A stretch of 64,000 nucleotides of DNA, taken from contig CM021322.1 of assembly GCA_010645155.1 (NCBI GenBank), positions 1,284,619 through 1,348,618 on the forward strand. The letters are read 5' to 3'. Both the position numbers and the translations under genes were made by a program. The notes below the pieces were generated by a model. That model did no database searches, was not told where the DNA came from, and saw only the letters and a list, made by a program, of their open reading frames with translations. Of the stretch, positions 23,001-33,346 are shown piece after piece. Position 1 is the stretch's first letter; every line of letters begins with the position of its first letter. The stretch comes from Tigriopus japonicus (lineage: Eukaryota; Arthropoda; Copepoda; Harpacticoida; Harpacticidae).

Positions 23001-25530
23001 ATCAAGATTTTACATGGACGACTACTTGGATAGTTTTCCTTCAGAAGACGAAGCGATTATGAAATCGAGAAGCTTGAGCGAGACTCTGAGGCATGGCAAT
23101 TTCAATTTAACAAAATGGATGTCAAATTCTCTGGCTGTCACAAACGTGTGGAGACAGAAAGGAGCAAGCCGAGATCAAAGTGCAAACGTGGATTTAGGTC
23201 AACATGACGGAAAAATTCTGGGCATGATTTGGCAAGCTGAGAAAGACCACTTGTCCTTCTCACTCCAACCATTTGACCTGTCAACCTCATCATTTACCAG
23301 GCGATATCTCCTTAGCAAATTGTCAGGGGTATTTGATCCAATGGGGCTGGCAGCTCCTTTTACGGTTAAGGGAAAAATTCCAATGCAAACCCTAATCAAA
23401 CTTGAAAAGGATTGGGATGAACAAGTGGAGGAAAGGGAGCAGGCTTGGTGGAAGAAGTGGATTCAAGGCATCACCAATATGAAGGCGACCACTGTTCACA
23501 GATGCCTAAGGCCCAATTGGGCCAAGGAAATACAGCTCCATGCATTTTGCGACGCAAGTGTTGAAGCTTTTGCTGCAGTAATTTACCTACGCCTCACCTC
23601 AAGCTCGGACCACGTAGAAACTCGAATCGTGATGGCAAAAACACGAGTCGCACCTCTAAAACCGATTTCTGTGGCAAAACTCGAACTGAATGCCGCCGTT
23701 TTGGCATGTCGTTTGGTTCAAGTCGTGGAAAAATCTCTACGAGGACCCATCCACAAACGAATATTCTGGACCGATTCCTCAGCTGTCCGGGGATGGATCA
23801 GAGGGACATCGTCTTTCTACAGAACTTTTGTCAGCAACAGAATCGGAGAAATTCAGACTCTCTCGTGTGCTTCAGAATGGCGTCATGTTCCTGGCCGATT
23901 GAACCCAGCAGATTATGCCACGAGGTCGGAGATAACCGAACTGCCCATTCCTGATGAATGGTTAAACGGTCCCAAATTCCTAGAACTCCATGACGAGGAA
24001 TGGCCTCCCGATATTAAAGTCGAAAAAAATCTTGACGATATCAAGAAAGAATTCAACACATTCCACGTCACCACAAATACGAAGAACAAATTTCCATGGT
24101 ATGAATCCCTCCATTCTTTGGAGGATGCGTTGGTGAAAGAAGACCAAGATTATGAAGACCGTCCCACTTGCCTTAACAAATTAGTGCAACGATCTCAAGA
24201 AGACTCGTTTGGGGAGGAGATGGCTTTGGTAAGGAATAAAAAGCCGTTGAAAAGGTCGTCCCGTTTGCTCAGCTTGAGTCCGATTCTTGACGATCAGGGA
24301 ACTCTAAGAGTTGGGGGACGAATTGATCGTGCTCAAGTGCCATACGAAGCTCGCCACCCAATTGTACTGGACCCTCATCATCCGTTAACAACTCTGATAT
24401 TAGACGACATTCATCAAGAATCCAATCATGCCGGTCTCAATCACATGCTCACCATCTTACGGCAAAGATACCATGTACTGAGAGGACGGGAGGCTTTAAA
24501 AAAGACCAAGTCGAGATGTTCCTTTTGCAAAAAACGTGATGCGAGGCCGTTACACCAATTGATGGGAGAGTTGCCAGAGCAGAGATTGGAAGTTCCAGCT
24601 CCGCCTTTCAGTCGAATATCAGTGGATTGCTTTGGACCCTACAAAGTATTAATTTCAAGAAACAAGACGGACAAAAGGTGGGGTCTAATTTTTGCATGCC
24701 TCACTACACGGGCTATTCACTTGGAGGTCCTCCAAGGCCTCAATGAAGAGGACTTTCTGCTTGCGTTTCGTGTCTTTGAAAATCTTAGAGGACGCCCGCT
24801 GTCGATTTATTCTGATAATGGAACGAACTTTGTAGCGGCTTCCAAAACTTTGAAGAAGAAGATCGGTTTAGAATGGACTTTCCAACCACCTAACGCACCC
24901 CATTGGGGAGGAGTCCATGAGGCCCTTATTAAGTCCGTAAAAAGAGCCCTGGATGGAGTCTTGGAGCGAGAAGGAAAAAGCATGCGTTTCATGAAAAGTG
25001 AAGAACTGAGACTGGTGTTTTCGGAAGTTACAGGGTTTTTAAACTCCAGACCTCTTACTTATGAGGGGAATCATCCGAACGAACCTACCTCATTGACCCC
25101 CAACCACTTCCTTCTACAACGACCAAATCCAATCATTCCCGCTGGTGATTTTGTCTCCTTGAATCCGAGAAAACATTTTCATTATCTCGAAGGTGTCATC
25201 GAATCCATATGGAAACGTTGGATTCACGAATATCTACCCAACCTCATTACCAGACCAAAATGGAGAAGAGAAGAAGAAAATCTCGAAGTTGGTGACTCAG
25301 TATTGATAGTGGATCCTCAAGTCCCGCGGGGAGAATGGAGGAGCGGACGGGTGATTGCGGTTCATCCGGGACGAGATGGTAAAGTCAGAACCGTCACACT
25401 CGAAACGAATGGAGGAACGAAAACACGCCCAATTACAAGACTTTGCATTTTGGAGAAAACTCAATCATCGCCACCACTGACAGAAGTTATCGGCACGCAA
25501 GGGGAGGAGGATGTTGGGGCGAATTTATGA
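20080..25530 (+). CDS. BEL/Pao Gag-Pol polyprotein (1,816 aa)
   Basis: One frame carries all functions. The Gag-like N-terminus has the DUF1759-type segment PVFSGDPLDFIDW near residue 245. A CCHC zinc knuckle runs C475-X2-C-X4-H-X4-C488. A retropepsin-like site is LVDEGSDVTLVS (D568). Reverse transcriptase has TSDIEAMY (D904), FGDSSSPCQ and YMDD (978-981). RNase H acidic residues are D1158, E1202 and D1232. An HHCC integrase finger (HQESNHAG ... CSFC) leads to the integrase core with D1516, D1579 and E1614. The C-terminal DUF5641-like part has VGDSVLIVD. The frame starts at a plain ATG after the primer-binding region and ends 18 nt inside the 3' LTR. All catalytic residues looked for are present, so it may be functional. 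Confidence 0.96.
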   Translation: MATRTSPEDLGTTTAEQMAQDTEEIPKDAPSKPGEKMALSKELSGLKRSITNQIKIIKTDLSPKGHLVSRTALRRKNKVLEDTLTDLLACAVHFKTLDLSSKELDWIENYISVERNRVIDVSGELLEHVEARAHEQSTIFGQEDGFMSKVNLLDQTKVTLGDGNTALQARSVANDDEERERLRNRLEELELGSRAGDFQDKAVPRRPDATMSKPAAFQSWMAQPVMELGMETRRSYIKSEMPVFSGDPLDFIDWSNMFHAVVHCSPRSAAEKMGLLRSSLSPECREVVKGFTNSETHYLQAIQALHNRYGCQHLLERAHLQAIRDLPSVRSNDVGLSFTRFADQLQGHLRVATSMLPDRDGLLTALMFDLEHKLDRASFRHWRDYASSIPREEKIYHFARWASEQASELRYFNIDRSSVGKDGPRTENKKFIHQIESDRQACPLCKAPHAPRECKKFKEVNPYQRRELAWKTGMCFRCLNLGHRAFECPRKDELNCRKDGCSGTHHTWLHIGKRESSSTEANKELKRKPESESVHQVQINTCGGTKLGIIPLECTNGRRSMMINALVDEGSDVTLVSKKVAKKLKIQQPKQQTMTMNLLSQDVRCKTGSVDLTIRGFNENKTFLVQAFTMDRVCNNLRSFAWRSVQGQFDHLSDLPLTDLEGEVDMLIGVDHLDLISPLEVRRGGLGEPIAIHCALGWVIRGQASELDRKDHQHSQVHFTQAKLNLEAMMKTLFDSEHFGGENVGADSPVWSQEEAYGMKLIRDGTRKLIKEPGYEVTLPWRGGHRPKNDPIAAKRRYDSILKKMKHNGQFALDYREAMGKYLNQGYARKVEDKEATDLEQRWLPHHGVYKQSNPKKLRIVFDSAAKYFNMSLNDCLYTGPALQNDLVVLLLGFREFEIAVTSDIEAMYSRIRMDSRDARYHRFLWEVEPGGEIGLFEMTGVVFGDSSSPCQAIHVLQRTAEEFGSPEVLERVQSRFYMDDYLDSFPSEDEAIMKSRSLSETLRHGNFNLTKWMSNSLAVTNVWRQKGASRDQSANVDLGQHDGKILGMIWQAEKDHLSFSLQPFDLSTSSFTRRYLLSKLSGVFDPMGLAAPFTVKGKIPMQTLIKLEKDWDEQVEEREQAWWKKWIQGITNMKATTVHRCLRPNWAKEIQLHAFCDASVEAFAAVIYLRLTSSSDHVETRIVMAKTRVAPLKPISVAKLELNAAVLACRLVQVVEKSLRGPIHKRIFWTDSSAVRGWIRGTSSFYRTFVSNRIGEIQTLSCASEWRHVPGRLNPADYATRSEITELPIPDEWLNGPKFLELHDEEWPPDIKVEKNLDDIKKEFNTFHVTTNTKNKFPWYESLHSLEDALVKEDQDYEDRPTCLNKLVQRSQEDSFGEEMALVRNKKPLKRSSRLLSLSPILDDQGTLRVGGRIDRAQVPYEARHPIVLDPHHPLTTLILDDIHQESNHAGLNHMLTILRQRYHVLRGREALKKTKSRCSFCKKRDARPLHQLMGELPEQRLEVPAPPFSRISVDCFGPYKVLISRNKTDKRWGLIFACLTTRAIHLEVLQGLNEEDFLLAFRVFENLRGRPLSIYSDNGTNFVAASKTLKKKIGLEWTFQPPNAPHWGGVHEALIKSVKRALDGVLEREGKSMRFMKSEELRLVFSEVTGFLNSRPLTYEGNHPNEPTSLTPNHFLLQRPNPIIPAGDFVSLNPRKHFHYLEGVIESIWKRWIHEYLPNLITRPKWRREEENLEVGDSVLIVDPQVPRGEWRSGRVIAVHPGRDGKVRTVTLETNGGTKTRPITRLCILEKTQSSPPLTEVIGTQGEEDVGANL

Positions 25531-25648
25531 GCACCCTGAGGCCGGAAGTCACAAAAAAAAGAGCATCAGCTGAATTGCGTACGAAAACCAGAATTAATAG
25601 AAAAATCTAGAACAAAATAAAGATTAGATGCTGTAAAAGGCGCAATCA
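25512..25648 (+). repeat. 3' LTR of the BEL/Pao element
   Basis: 137 bp, the partner of 19776-19912. It overlaps the last codons and the stop of the polyprotein. It is followed directly by the GTAAC target duplication. Confidence 0.95.
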
Positions 25649-25653
25649 GTAAC

Positions 25654-26245
25654 TGTCATTATATATTTCTATGTTTTTATTTTTTGATAAGGTTCAACAA
25701 ACCACTTAACTGAACACTTTGTTATCTTCTCATTTTGGCTACCCTCCTGTTCCTCTGCACTTTGGCATAGCTGTCAGCTGACTCGCACAAAATAGGAGAA
25801 ACACGAGTTCGGTGCATAAAACTATATTCTCAGACTAAGATCGTTACAAAGGTAAAAGTAAGTCAAGCGATCCCGCTTCCCTTCATCTACTACTATGTCC
25901 AAAGTCGCCTTCCTCTTCGAGTAAAAGTGACTCTTGCTCGGGAATCGGATCTTCACTGTGCCGACTACGGGAGGTGAAGAGCTAGATTCCACTAAATTTA
26001 GAATTGTTAACACCACGGGGTGGACATACAGAAGATTTTGTTGAAAAAGTTACAGCTGTTGAATAGCAAAGGTTGGATTTGAAAACTTTCTATAGCGCAT
26101 TGTCTCCAAACAAACATCTCCAAACAAACAGATATAGTCTGTTCAGTGGACTGTTTTTTTGTGCAAGGTTGTTGTATTGGTTTTGGAATATTGCGATTAC
26201 AAAGTGTGAACTTGTTTGGGCACAAGTGATCATTATTTTTTTATA
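25654..26245. other. Intergenic, nothing recognised
   Basis: Right flank of the BEL/Pao insertion. Small open frames on the minus strand lack any motif. Confidence 0.35.
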
Positions 26246-26396
26246 GGCCAAGGGAAATAATTTTATTTTGCAGTGGAGCATAAATCCTAGACGTTTCGAG
26301 GAGTAAGGTCAGCTGAAGATAACCATCAGCTGACCCTACGTTGCAAAACGTCTGGAGTTTCTGCTCCACAGCAAAATAAAGTTACTTCCCGGGGCC
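26246..26396. mobile_element. MITE family 1, copy 2
   Basis: A 151-bp palindromic copy of the element at 19021. Ends are GGCCAAGGGAAATAATTTTA and, in reverse complement, GGCCCCGGGAAGTAACTTTA. It is preceded by TA (26244-26245) and followed by TG, a one-base decay of the duplication. It keeps GAGGAGTAAGGTCAGCTGAA and the central symmetric core. Confidence 0.8.
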
Positions 26397-28059
26397 TGAT
26401 TCAACAAACCAAAGGTCAGCTGGGGCCTGAAAATGTCTGACAAATCGTTAGCCAAGTCTGGCTGAACAGAACCACTGTGGAACTCTGTGGTTTACACGAT
26501 CTATGGAGGAAAAGCCGTCATGCTCTTTTTAACTGATAGCAACTAAAGAAGGACCAACAAGCTTTGACACCTTCCGAAGTAAGCAAGTTATCATTTCAAG
26601 CTGTTTCTCTAATTACTAGGGGCCGGACAAAGTTGAAAAATGTAACTTTCACCAAAAATTGCCACTTTTTGGGCATTTTAGTCAAATTCGGCAACTTTTT
26701 GATTGTTTTGAATATAGTACTTTTCCTGTTTTAACTGTATAAACAACTGTTCCTAAACTGGGATTTTAGGCCAAAAATACAGCAACTTCTTCCGAGCTCT
26801 ACAAAATTCTTTGTAGAAAAATACACCTAATTACATAAATGTAATTGTAATTGAAATTACAATTATTAGCCATTTCTGAATAATGGTCGAAAACATAATT
26901 TTGGATCACCATTGAATGAAGGATCTACGTTTGTTCTTTCTATATCAACTTTCTTCGCCTGAAATATAGTGCTCTAATGTAGACCTGACCTTTAAATATT
27001 CAGTAGATAAAAAAATGTTTCTGCCAGGTTTCCTAGGTCTGAAATATAACTCAGTGTTTTGAAATTTCCATACAAACTTGATATAAATTTTTCAGTACCG
27101 TGCCTACCGGTTTTAAGACGGATTTTTTCAATTTGAGCCAAAATGACATATGCCAAAATGTAGGCCTTTCTTGTCTTTATGTACAAATTGTCTTTATGTA
27201 CTTTTTTAAATCTTTCATTTTTTTAAACTGACATATTTTTAGAAAACTAAAAAAATCTTAAACGGAAAAGCTGAACATCAAACATTAAGCAGACAGAATG
27301 TTAATACCTTTTACACTTAAAACTAAATTATGTCTAAAAGCACACCTTCAATCATCCTGAAAATTTATGCCTGTTCAAAAAAGTAATTTATACTTTTTAA
27401 AGTCATTCCTTTTTTCCAAAAGGGAAAGTAGTGCAGGAGTACCGCGTTCCTCATTTTGGAGGAAGAGACGGAACTGTAATCCGTTCCTTTTTTCGAGGAA
27501 CGTCTAAAGCCCTGATAATGAATGAGTTCACTCCGAGAAGGAGTCTCTGGCAACTTATAATGCCTGAAAATGCCGTATGAAAGAGTGATTTGCCAAAACC
27601 AAAAGCTTTTAAGCGGGCTAAAATATCAAAAGTACTCTGCCATCAATCACACGGAATAGAGGTTGTGAAGAATTGATTGTTGTCTTTCGCTATGGACGCT
27701 GCCAAGACCTGCCGCGTAGACACGCTGTAGGCCAGCCTGCACTGTCCAGACACATAGGAAGAGACAAATTACTTAATATTTCAAGTAAATTTGCCAACAA
27801 TGTCACCAACCAATGTCCTTTTTGATATCGGTAAACAATTATGATACTTATTTATCAGTACAATATCACACATATTGCGAAATAGTTAAAATTATGTTGA
27901 GTTTTGTTTCTTCCCGAGTGCATGGACAATGCTGGCTGGCCTTCAGCGATGTCTACGCAACAGGCTGGTGGGGCGGGAATAGAGGGGGACAACAAACAAT
28001 TCTTCACAACCTCTATAATTTTCTTCTTCAAAAAACACAACCGTTACATGGAAATCAAG
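26397..28059. other. Intergenic, nothing firmly recognised
   Basis: AT-rich DNA with short reiterated TAATTGTAATT words near 26830-26870. No gene is supported. Confidence 0.4.
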
Positions 28060-28420
28060 CATGACGATTTTTCAAAACCTTGATTTCATGTACTTGTCTG
28101 GCATTGGTTGTAAAAGGCTTTGGCACAAAAATCATGGTCAAAAATGCTTGTGGTTTGAAAGTAATTAAATATTATAGCTTGCCTGTGTATTTTAACACGA
28201 GCTATTGGTTCGTGGCATCGCATTGACATCAAATTGTTGACAAACTATTTTTTTCCACGTGAAACTTGTGGTTTTATGGTCAATTTGTAGTAGTAAGATT
28301 GTTAAAAGTCATTGGTAATTTGTAATTAAAAATTCGTCAATTACATGGCCAAAATTGTATTTAATTATTGGCCCAAAATTTTAAATGATTACAGTTACAA
28401 TTACTTGGCTCAAAAGTCTT
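28060..28420 (-). repeat. Dispersed repeat, copy 2 (inverted relative to 7.9 kb)
   Basis: In reverse complement it follows 7911-8235 along its length, with indels of 10-40 bp. A shared block is CAATTTGATGTCA, followed by a CAATAGCTCRTGTT-like stretch. It has no reading frame in common with copy 1. Confidence 0.7.
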
Positions 28421-28691
28421 TTGCTTTTCAAGCCCAAAGATAATAACGAAAATTTACATGTTTGATTTCTAAAATATCTTTCACCTCTAATTTAATTGGC
28501 GTAAAATCAAACCAGACAAGCATTTTCTTATGGCTTTTGGAACTTTTGCGACAAACTGAAAAGTCACAAACACCGATTTGTGCATGCCATTTTCTCAAAA
28601 CAAACTCATTTCTCTCTTACAATTTTTTAAAATCGCTTTCAAAACAAGCTTTTGAAAGAATACAAAAGATGTCGTTGTAAGACCAATAATG

Positions 28692-28834
28692 CAGTGAAAT
28701 CTCGATTTAACGATAATTTTGGGGGTTACCGACTGTGTAAGACTCTTATGACAGTGACTCGATTTAACGATAAATTTCGATTTAACGATATTTTTTAAGG
28801 TACCGGACAATATTGTTCAATCGAGATTTCACTG
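28692..28834. mobile_element. Pogo/Tigger-like MITE
   Basis: It starts CAGTGAAATCTCGATTTAAC and ends with the inverted CAATCGAGATTTCACTG, followed by TA. Terminal repeats of this CAGTG...TCGATTTAACG type are known from pogo/Tigger DNA transposons. The CGATTTAACGATA word recurs inside. It is 143 bp, without a transposase. Confidence 0.75.
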
Positions 28835-31800
28835 TACTAGAATTGGATGTAACTCCTGCAAGAAATTTACGGTAGATCCTTGGAACTACCTTAACTGCAA
28901 TGATCTACTAATAGTTTACAACTCTTATAGTTGAACAAAACACTGCCACGAATATAGTTCACTTAATGGAGAGTTCATTGGCAGGAACAAGACTGAGGCA
29001 ATTCAAAACTTCGGTTACGTACCAAACATAATGTCAAAGAAGTACCTTTTTATTTTGTTGACTTTTTATCGAGCTTACGTAGATAATAGTACTTCAGCCT
29101 TGCAATGGAGCTCCATAAGTAATATTAATATTCATCCGTGTGCTTTGATTTAAATAAGAGTTGACTTTGATACAATTACAATTATCTAAACTTTTCCATC
29201 ATTAAAACGCATGGTGCTCATTGTAACACATTGAAGTGCTAGCTGGTAGCAGATTTCCAGATTTCATGGATTTCGTAGCGTAGACGTACTTGACTAAACA
29301 AAAAAGCTTAGATTTGCCAACTTTTTTTCCTTTTTTTACGATAACTTGGTCTGGGTTGTCGAAACAAGTGCAGATTCAAGACTATCATAAATATTGCAAT
29401 TTTCGATGGAATTGTTTTCTAATTTACAATTTCATAATCACGAGGCATTATTGGGCAGAAGTTGTTTTACATTTCCCTGTTAAAAGCCCTTGAGCATGGA
29501 ACGGATAATTGCATCCATGAGATAACTAGGACAGTTGCTAAAGGACCTCAAGGAGAAGAGGGCAGAAGTTTGGGTTGGAATGGACTATTTGGTATCCCAA
29601 CATGTCTCACTTTTAAGAATTGACCCAAAATCAGCCCTAATTAACTTTGAAACGGATCCTGTCTATGTACTAAAAATGCCAGGGTCTTCACTTGCCATGC
29701 CGACCTTATACACTGGTAAACATATACATTCCAAATTAATGTGCGATGTTCATCCATCTTCTTATGGAGTTGAGTGGCATGGCATTTTTTAGTCAGCAAA
29801 ATGTTTGGAAAATTGACAAACAATTGTCTTCGAAATTGATATCGTCCCCATAACAAGGCTTCCTATTATGCAAAGAACAACATGGGATATCGTTTTATTT
29901 ATTTTTCTGGAGACTTTTGTACGAACTTCAGTAGTAGTGAGATATTTGATTCCCTCGCAATCTGCTAAAAACTCCTCTCAGTGAGTGGGCGAAGCGGACC
30001 AAATCCTGCAGATATTTGACACAATTGCGTTCATTTGAAGTAAGAAGAGAGAAAGTGAGAGAGACATACTTAACATTGAATTCACAATGAGTATATAATT
30101 GTTATCAACAGTACCATAATCATAATAATCAGAATCATATCAATAATAATCATAATCGTAACCATGCATGTAATAATTGAATGTCATTTTCGTTTACTTG
30201 AAGATTGCTAGACATGCTCGTTGCTGTTACCAAATACAAAACAACTTGAGATTATCATGACTGGGGGAACAAACGGAAGCTTCAAAATTGATAACGCAAC
30301 TTATCAAAAGGATTGGTAGGTCAAAGATTAGATATTGCAGGAGTAAATAACTAGTCGGGATCATTATTGGAATTCGTCCGTCTTTTACAAGATCTGTACA
30401 CATTTTCTTCTTTTCACATTTGGTTGATCAAGGAACTTTTCATTGGCTAGGAACTTTGGTTTCGACACCTTAAATGTAGGCAATGCATAATTGTCATGGA
30501 TGTGTAGTAGAATTAGGAACTATCAGATGTACAATGACTTCAATAGCAGTGTTTGAGTTAGATTGAAAGGTTGTAATGGTTGTAGGAATTAGGTATGATT
30601 GAATGCCCGATCGAATGCACGGAAGAATGAGATGGCTGCAAAAAAGAGAACAACAATTAATAATGTATGACTCACCCCGGGGCGCATTGAAAAACTCTCT
30701 CCCTACCTTTCGGAATTGAAAACCAAACTTCAATCCAACTAAGCCAACAAGAAATGTTTAATAATTTTCGAGAGTTGCAACCATTTTCCATTCTTTCTTC
30801 CTTTCTTTCGTTCTCTCTTTCTCTTTCTTTACATTTGCCACGAGACGCATCAAACTCCATACACCATATTCGTACACAGTGCTGAATGAGTGTGGAAATA
30901 TTCATGATGAGATATTGCCGAGGGTGGGACTTGTGTCATTCCACTTGGTAAGGGCGTGACCCTCTCTCTTGATTTCACTAGACAATCGTGGAAAATGCAA
31001 ACGAGGTGCAAAGTGGGACGGGCTGCAAGGGATCTTCCTTCCGTTTCACACCAGACAGACAGGAAGATCTACTCACCCACCCACTAATGTATCCATGGCA
31101 CCTAGCTTGCTTCCATCCGATGATGGTAGTCAGTTAAATGCACCGTCAAAGTCTCAACATTTTTTTCGAGTTGGTATGAATGCTTGCTTTCTATTCCTTG
31201 CTCTGGGGGGATTGTTGACTCAACCCCCCCTGATCAAATGTCGAGATGAATTTAAAAACCTCGCACCAGATAACATTCTTGAAATAGTGCGCATTCAATT
31301 CCCTGTTTTAAGGACTGGCAGTTATTCCCGATTTCATTTCACTCTATGGCACATGAGTGCACTCACTCCTCGAAAGTTTTTCAGTGCTGTCGCCTGGGTC
31401 TTATTCGAGCTTTCCCGAGGAGTGGGGGAAGGAAGAAGGAAACTCTTTGTTTGATATGGAATGGTTGAATTCAAGATAAGAAACACCGACGGCCGAGCTT
31501 TCTTAAATGGTTGTTTTTGAACGACTTCCTAAGGGTGACAGACAGTTGAGGTGGAAACAAACCATAATACCAAACCTGTGCCCCCCTTTCCGTGTTCTAG
31601 TCTGGTTGTAAATGAGGGTACATGGTTATGGTTGGCTTGTCGTTAGATCCCGAAACCACCGCCAATGTTTAACTTAACCACTTTCTGGGTGAGACTTTTT
31701 TGTGTCTCTGTGTATCTTCATTTTTTGTCTTCTTATTGAAGAACCGATTTGGCTTCTCGAAGACTGCTAACTTTGAGAAATTATGAGCGTGCGATTTCTT

Positions 31801-33346
31801 GAGCAAGTTTACGGTTATGGCCCAAGATTTCATGATATGATCCATTTTTTGTCTTTGTCGCAAGTTTGTGCCATAGTTGTTTCTAGCTATTCCTTTTTTC
31901 TCTTGGAACAAATGAGAAAGCCGATCTTGGATGCGTCTAACGGACCCTTCTTTGAAATCTCCTGCAAAATATTCCAGTCTACAAGTTTTGCAGCTTCCAG
32001 TATACCGTTCGTGTGGTATCCTTTGTCATCGGCTGCTCTCGTTGGTTCGGCTGGACGCCAGCTTTCTTTCGTCTTTAGCCCACATCTAACTATTCACCAG
32101 GATAGGAAGGGTGAATTCTTAGTCTTGTCTCTCAGGCTAGGTGAGTGGGGTCTGGTTAACAACTAACTTGGTGATGGAGTTGCTAAAAAGGATCGATATT
32201 GAAATCACATGAGAAGACGCACGGCTCTGCTGGCCTGCCTTTGAAAGAGCAGTCCAAGGAAAGAAGGAAGAAGAAGAAGAAGAAAGAGGAATAAGCCCGG
32301 CGAAAAGAGAGAAGGGGGGAACTTTTACATCGACGGATTTGTATTTCATTCAAAGTCGCACGACTGCGACAACCGGTTCCTCTTCGATTAGCCAACCCAC
32401 GACAAAACGACCAAGCAGCATACCGACTGGTACTACTGCTGCTGCTACAGTTACAACAACTCAACTCGTTCCATTCTGGAGGCTGCTGGATCCTCCGTCA
32501 GAGGACTTTGGTAGGCAGGAATAGCTTCGCCAACCGTGGTCCATCTCTGACTTAGCCCACGTTCTCTTTCTCTCAATACCATCTATATCCAACGCCTGCC
32601 GTTCCATTTCCGTCAGCACCACTGCCGAGTAGTGTGCCCTCGCTTTAAACTAGAGCTCTCTTCGAAAACTTAGTGTATGTGCCGTGGAATTGGTCGCTCT
32701 ATGTGGAAGGGATTGAAAAAGGGACTTGTTTGCTTTTCATCCATCTTCCAATTTCAAAACACTGCCTCTACCAAAGGAACACTTAGGAACGAAAAAAGGA
32801 AAGCAAGAGACATTCAAGAAAGGAAGAAATTGGAACGGGGGGCTTCTTCAGAACCTCCACTGTCTAGGATGAGTTTATGGTTCAATTTCCACATTCGTAA
32901 GCACAGGAAACTCAGTGGGTTCTATCAGGTCAAAAAATGGGAACTCTTAACTGTACAAAGGGGAGTTTTCAGCCTTTGAAACATAGCTTGACTGAAATAA
33001 GTTTGGTTAGTCCTGTTCCAAAATTAGTTACAACTATAATTATAATTGATTAAAAGAAGTCAAACAGTTATAAAAAATACAACGTAAGCTTCCGTGAACC
33101 GCTCTTGATATTTTCTTGACCATTCAATGCGTCCTTCCATTGACCAAGCTTTTGGCTGAGGGCCTCTCAATGTGGCTTGAATTGACTCTTTTCATGCTTG
33201 TTTTTGGCCTAGTTGTGAGGATTGTATTTAAGTCACGCAATTGGTGAAATGAGATTGGAACTACTCTAGCTGAGCAAAACTCTATGTTTGAAATAAAATT
33301 GGTTCAGGTTTCAAACTTACCCGAAATTGGAGATCCCGCCGAAGCT
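28835..33346. other. Downstream of ZFHX gene A, nothing firmly recognised
   Basis: It contains an ATAATC-rich simple repeat at 30115-30160, a CTTT-rich stretch near 30795-30830, an AAGAAG run near 32262-32285 and a short GCT run near 32430. The right part should include the 3' UTR of the minus-strand ZFHX gene A. A strong minus-strand donor (CGG|GTAAGT at about 33318) lies just after its stop and could mark a spliced 3' UTR. The 161-codon plus-strand frame at 30969-31454 has no recognisable domain. Confidence 0.4.

Larger units (their letters stand above)
19776..25648 (+). mobile_element. Complete BEL/Pao LTR retrotransposon
   Basis: It is 5,873 bp long, bounded by 137-bp LTRs, with the 5-bp target duplication GTAAC at 19771-19775 and 25649-25653. 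A primer-binding site candidate, TGGTCCTTCGAGCCGG, starts 2 nt after the 5' LTR. A polypurine tract AAGGGGAGGAGGA abuts the 3' LTR. One uninterrupted polyprotein fills the interior. The LTRs differ at only 3 positions, so insertion was recent. No envelope-like frame follows the integrase. All parts needed for an autonomous element are visible, but activity is not shown. Confidence 0.95.

Noticed and set aside
30969..31454. 161-codon plus-strand open frame
   Set aside because: No recognisable domain, no splice or promoter evidence, and low-complexity neighbours.
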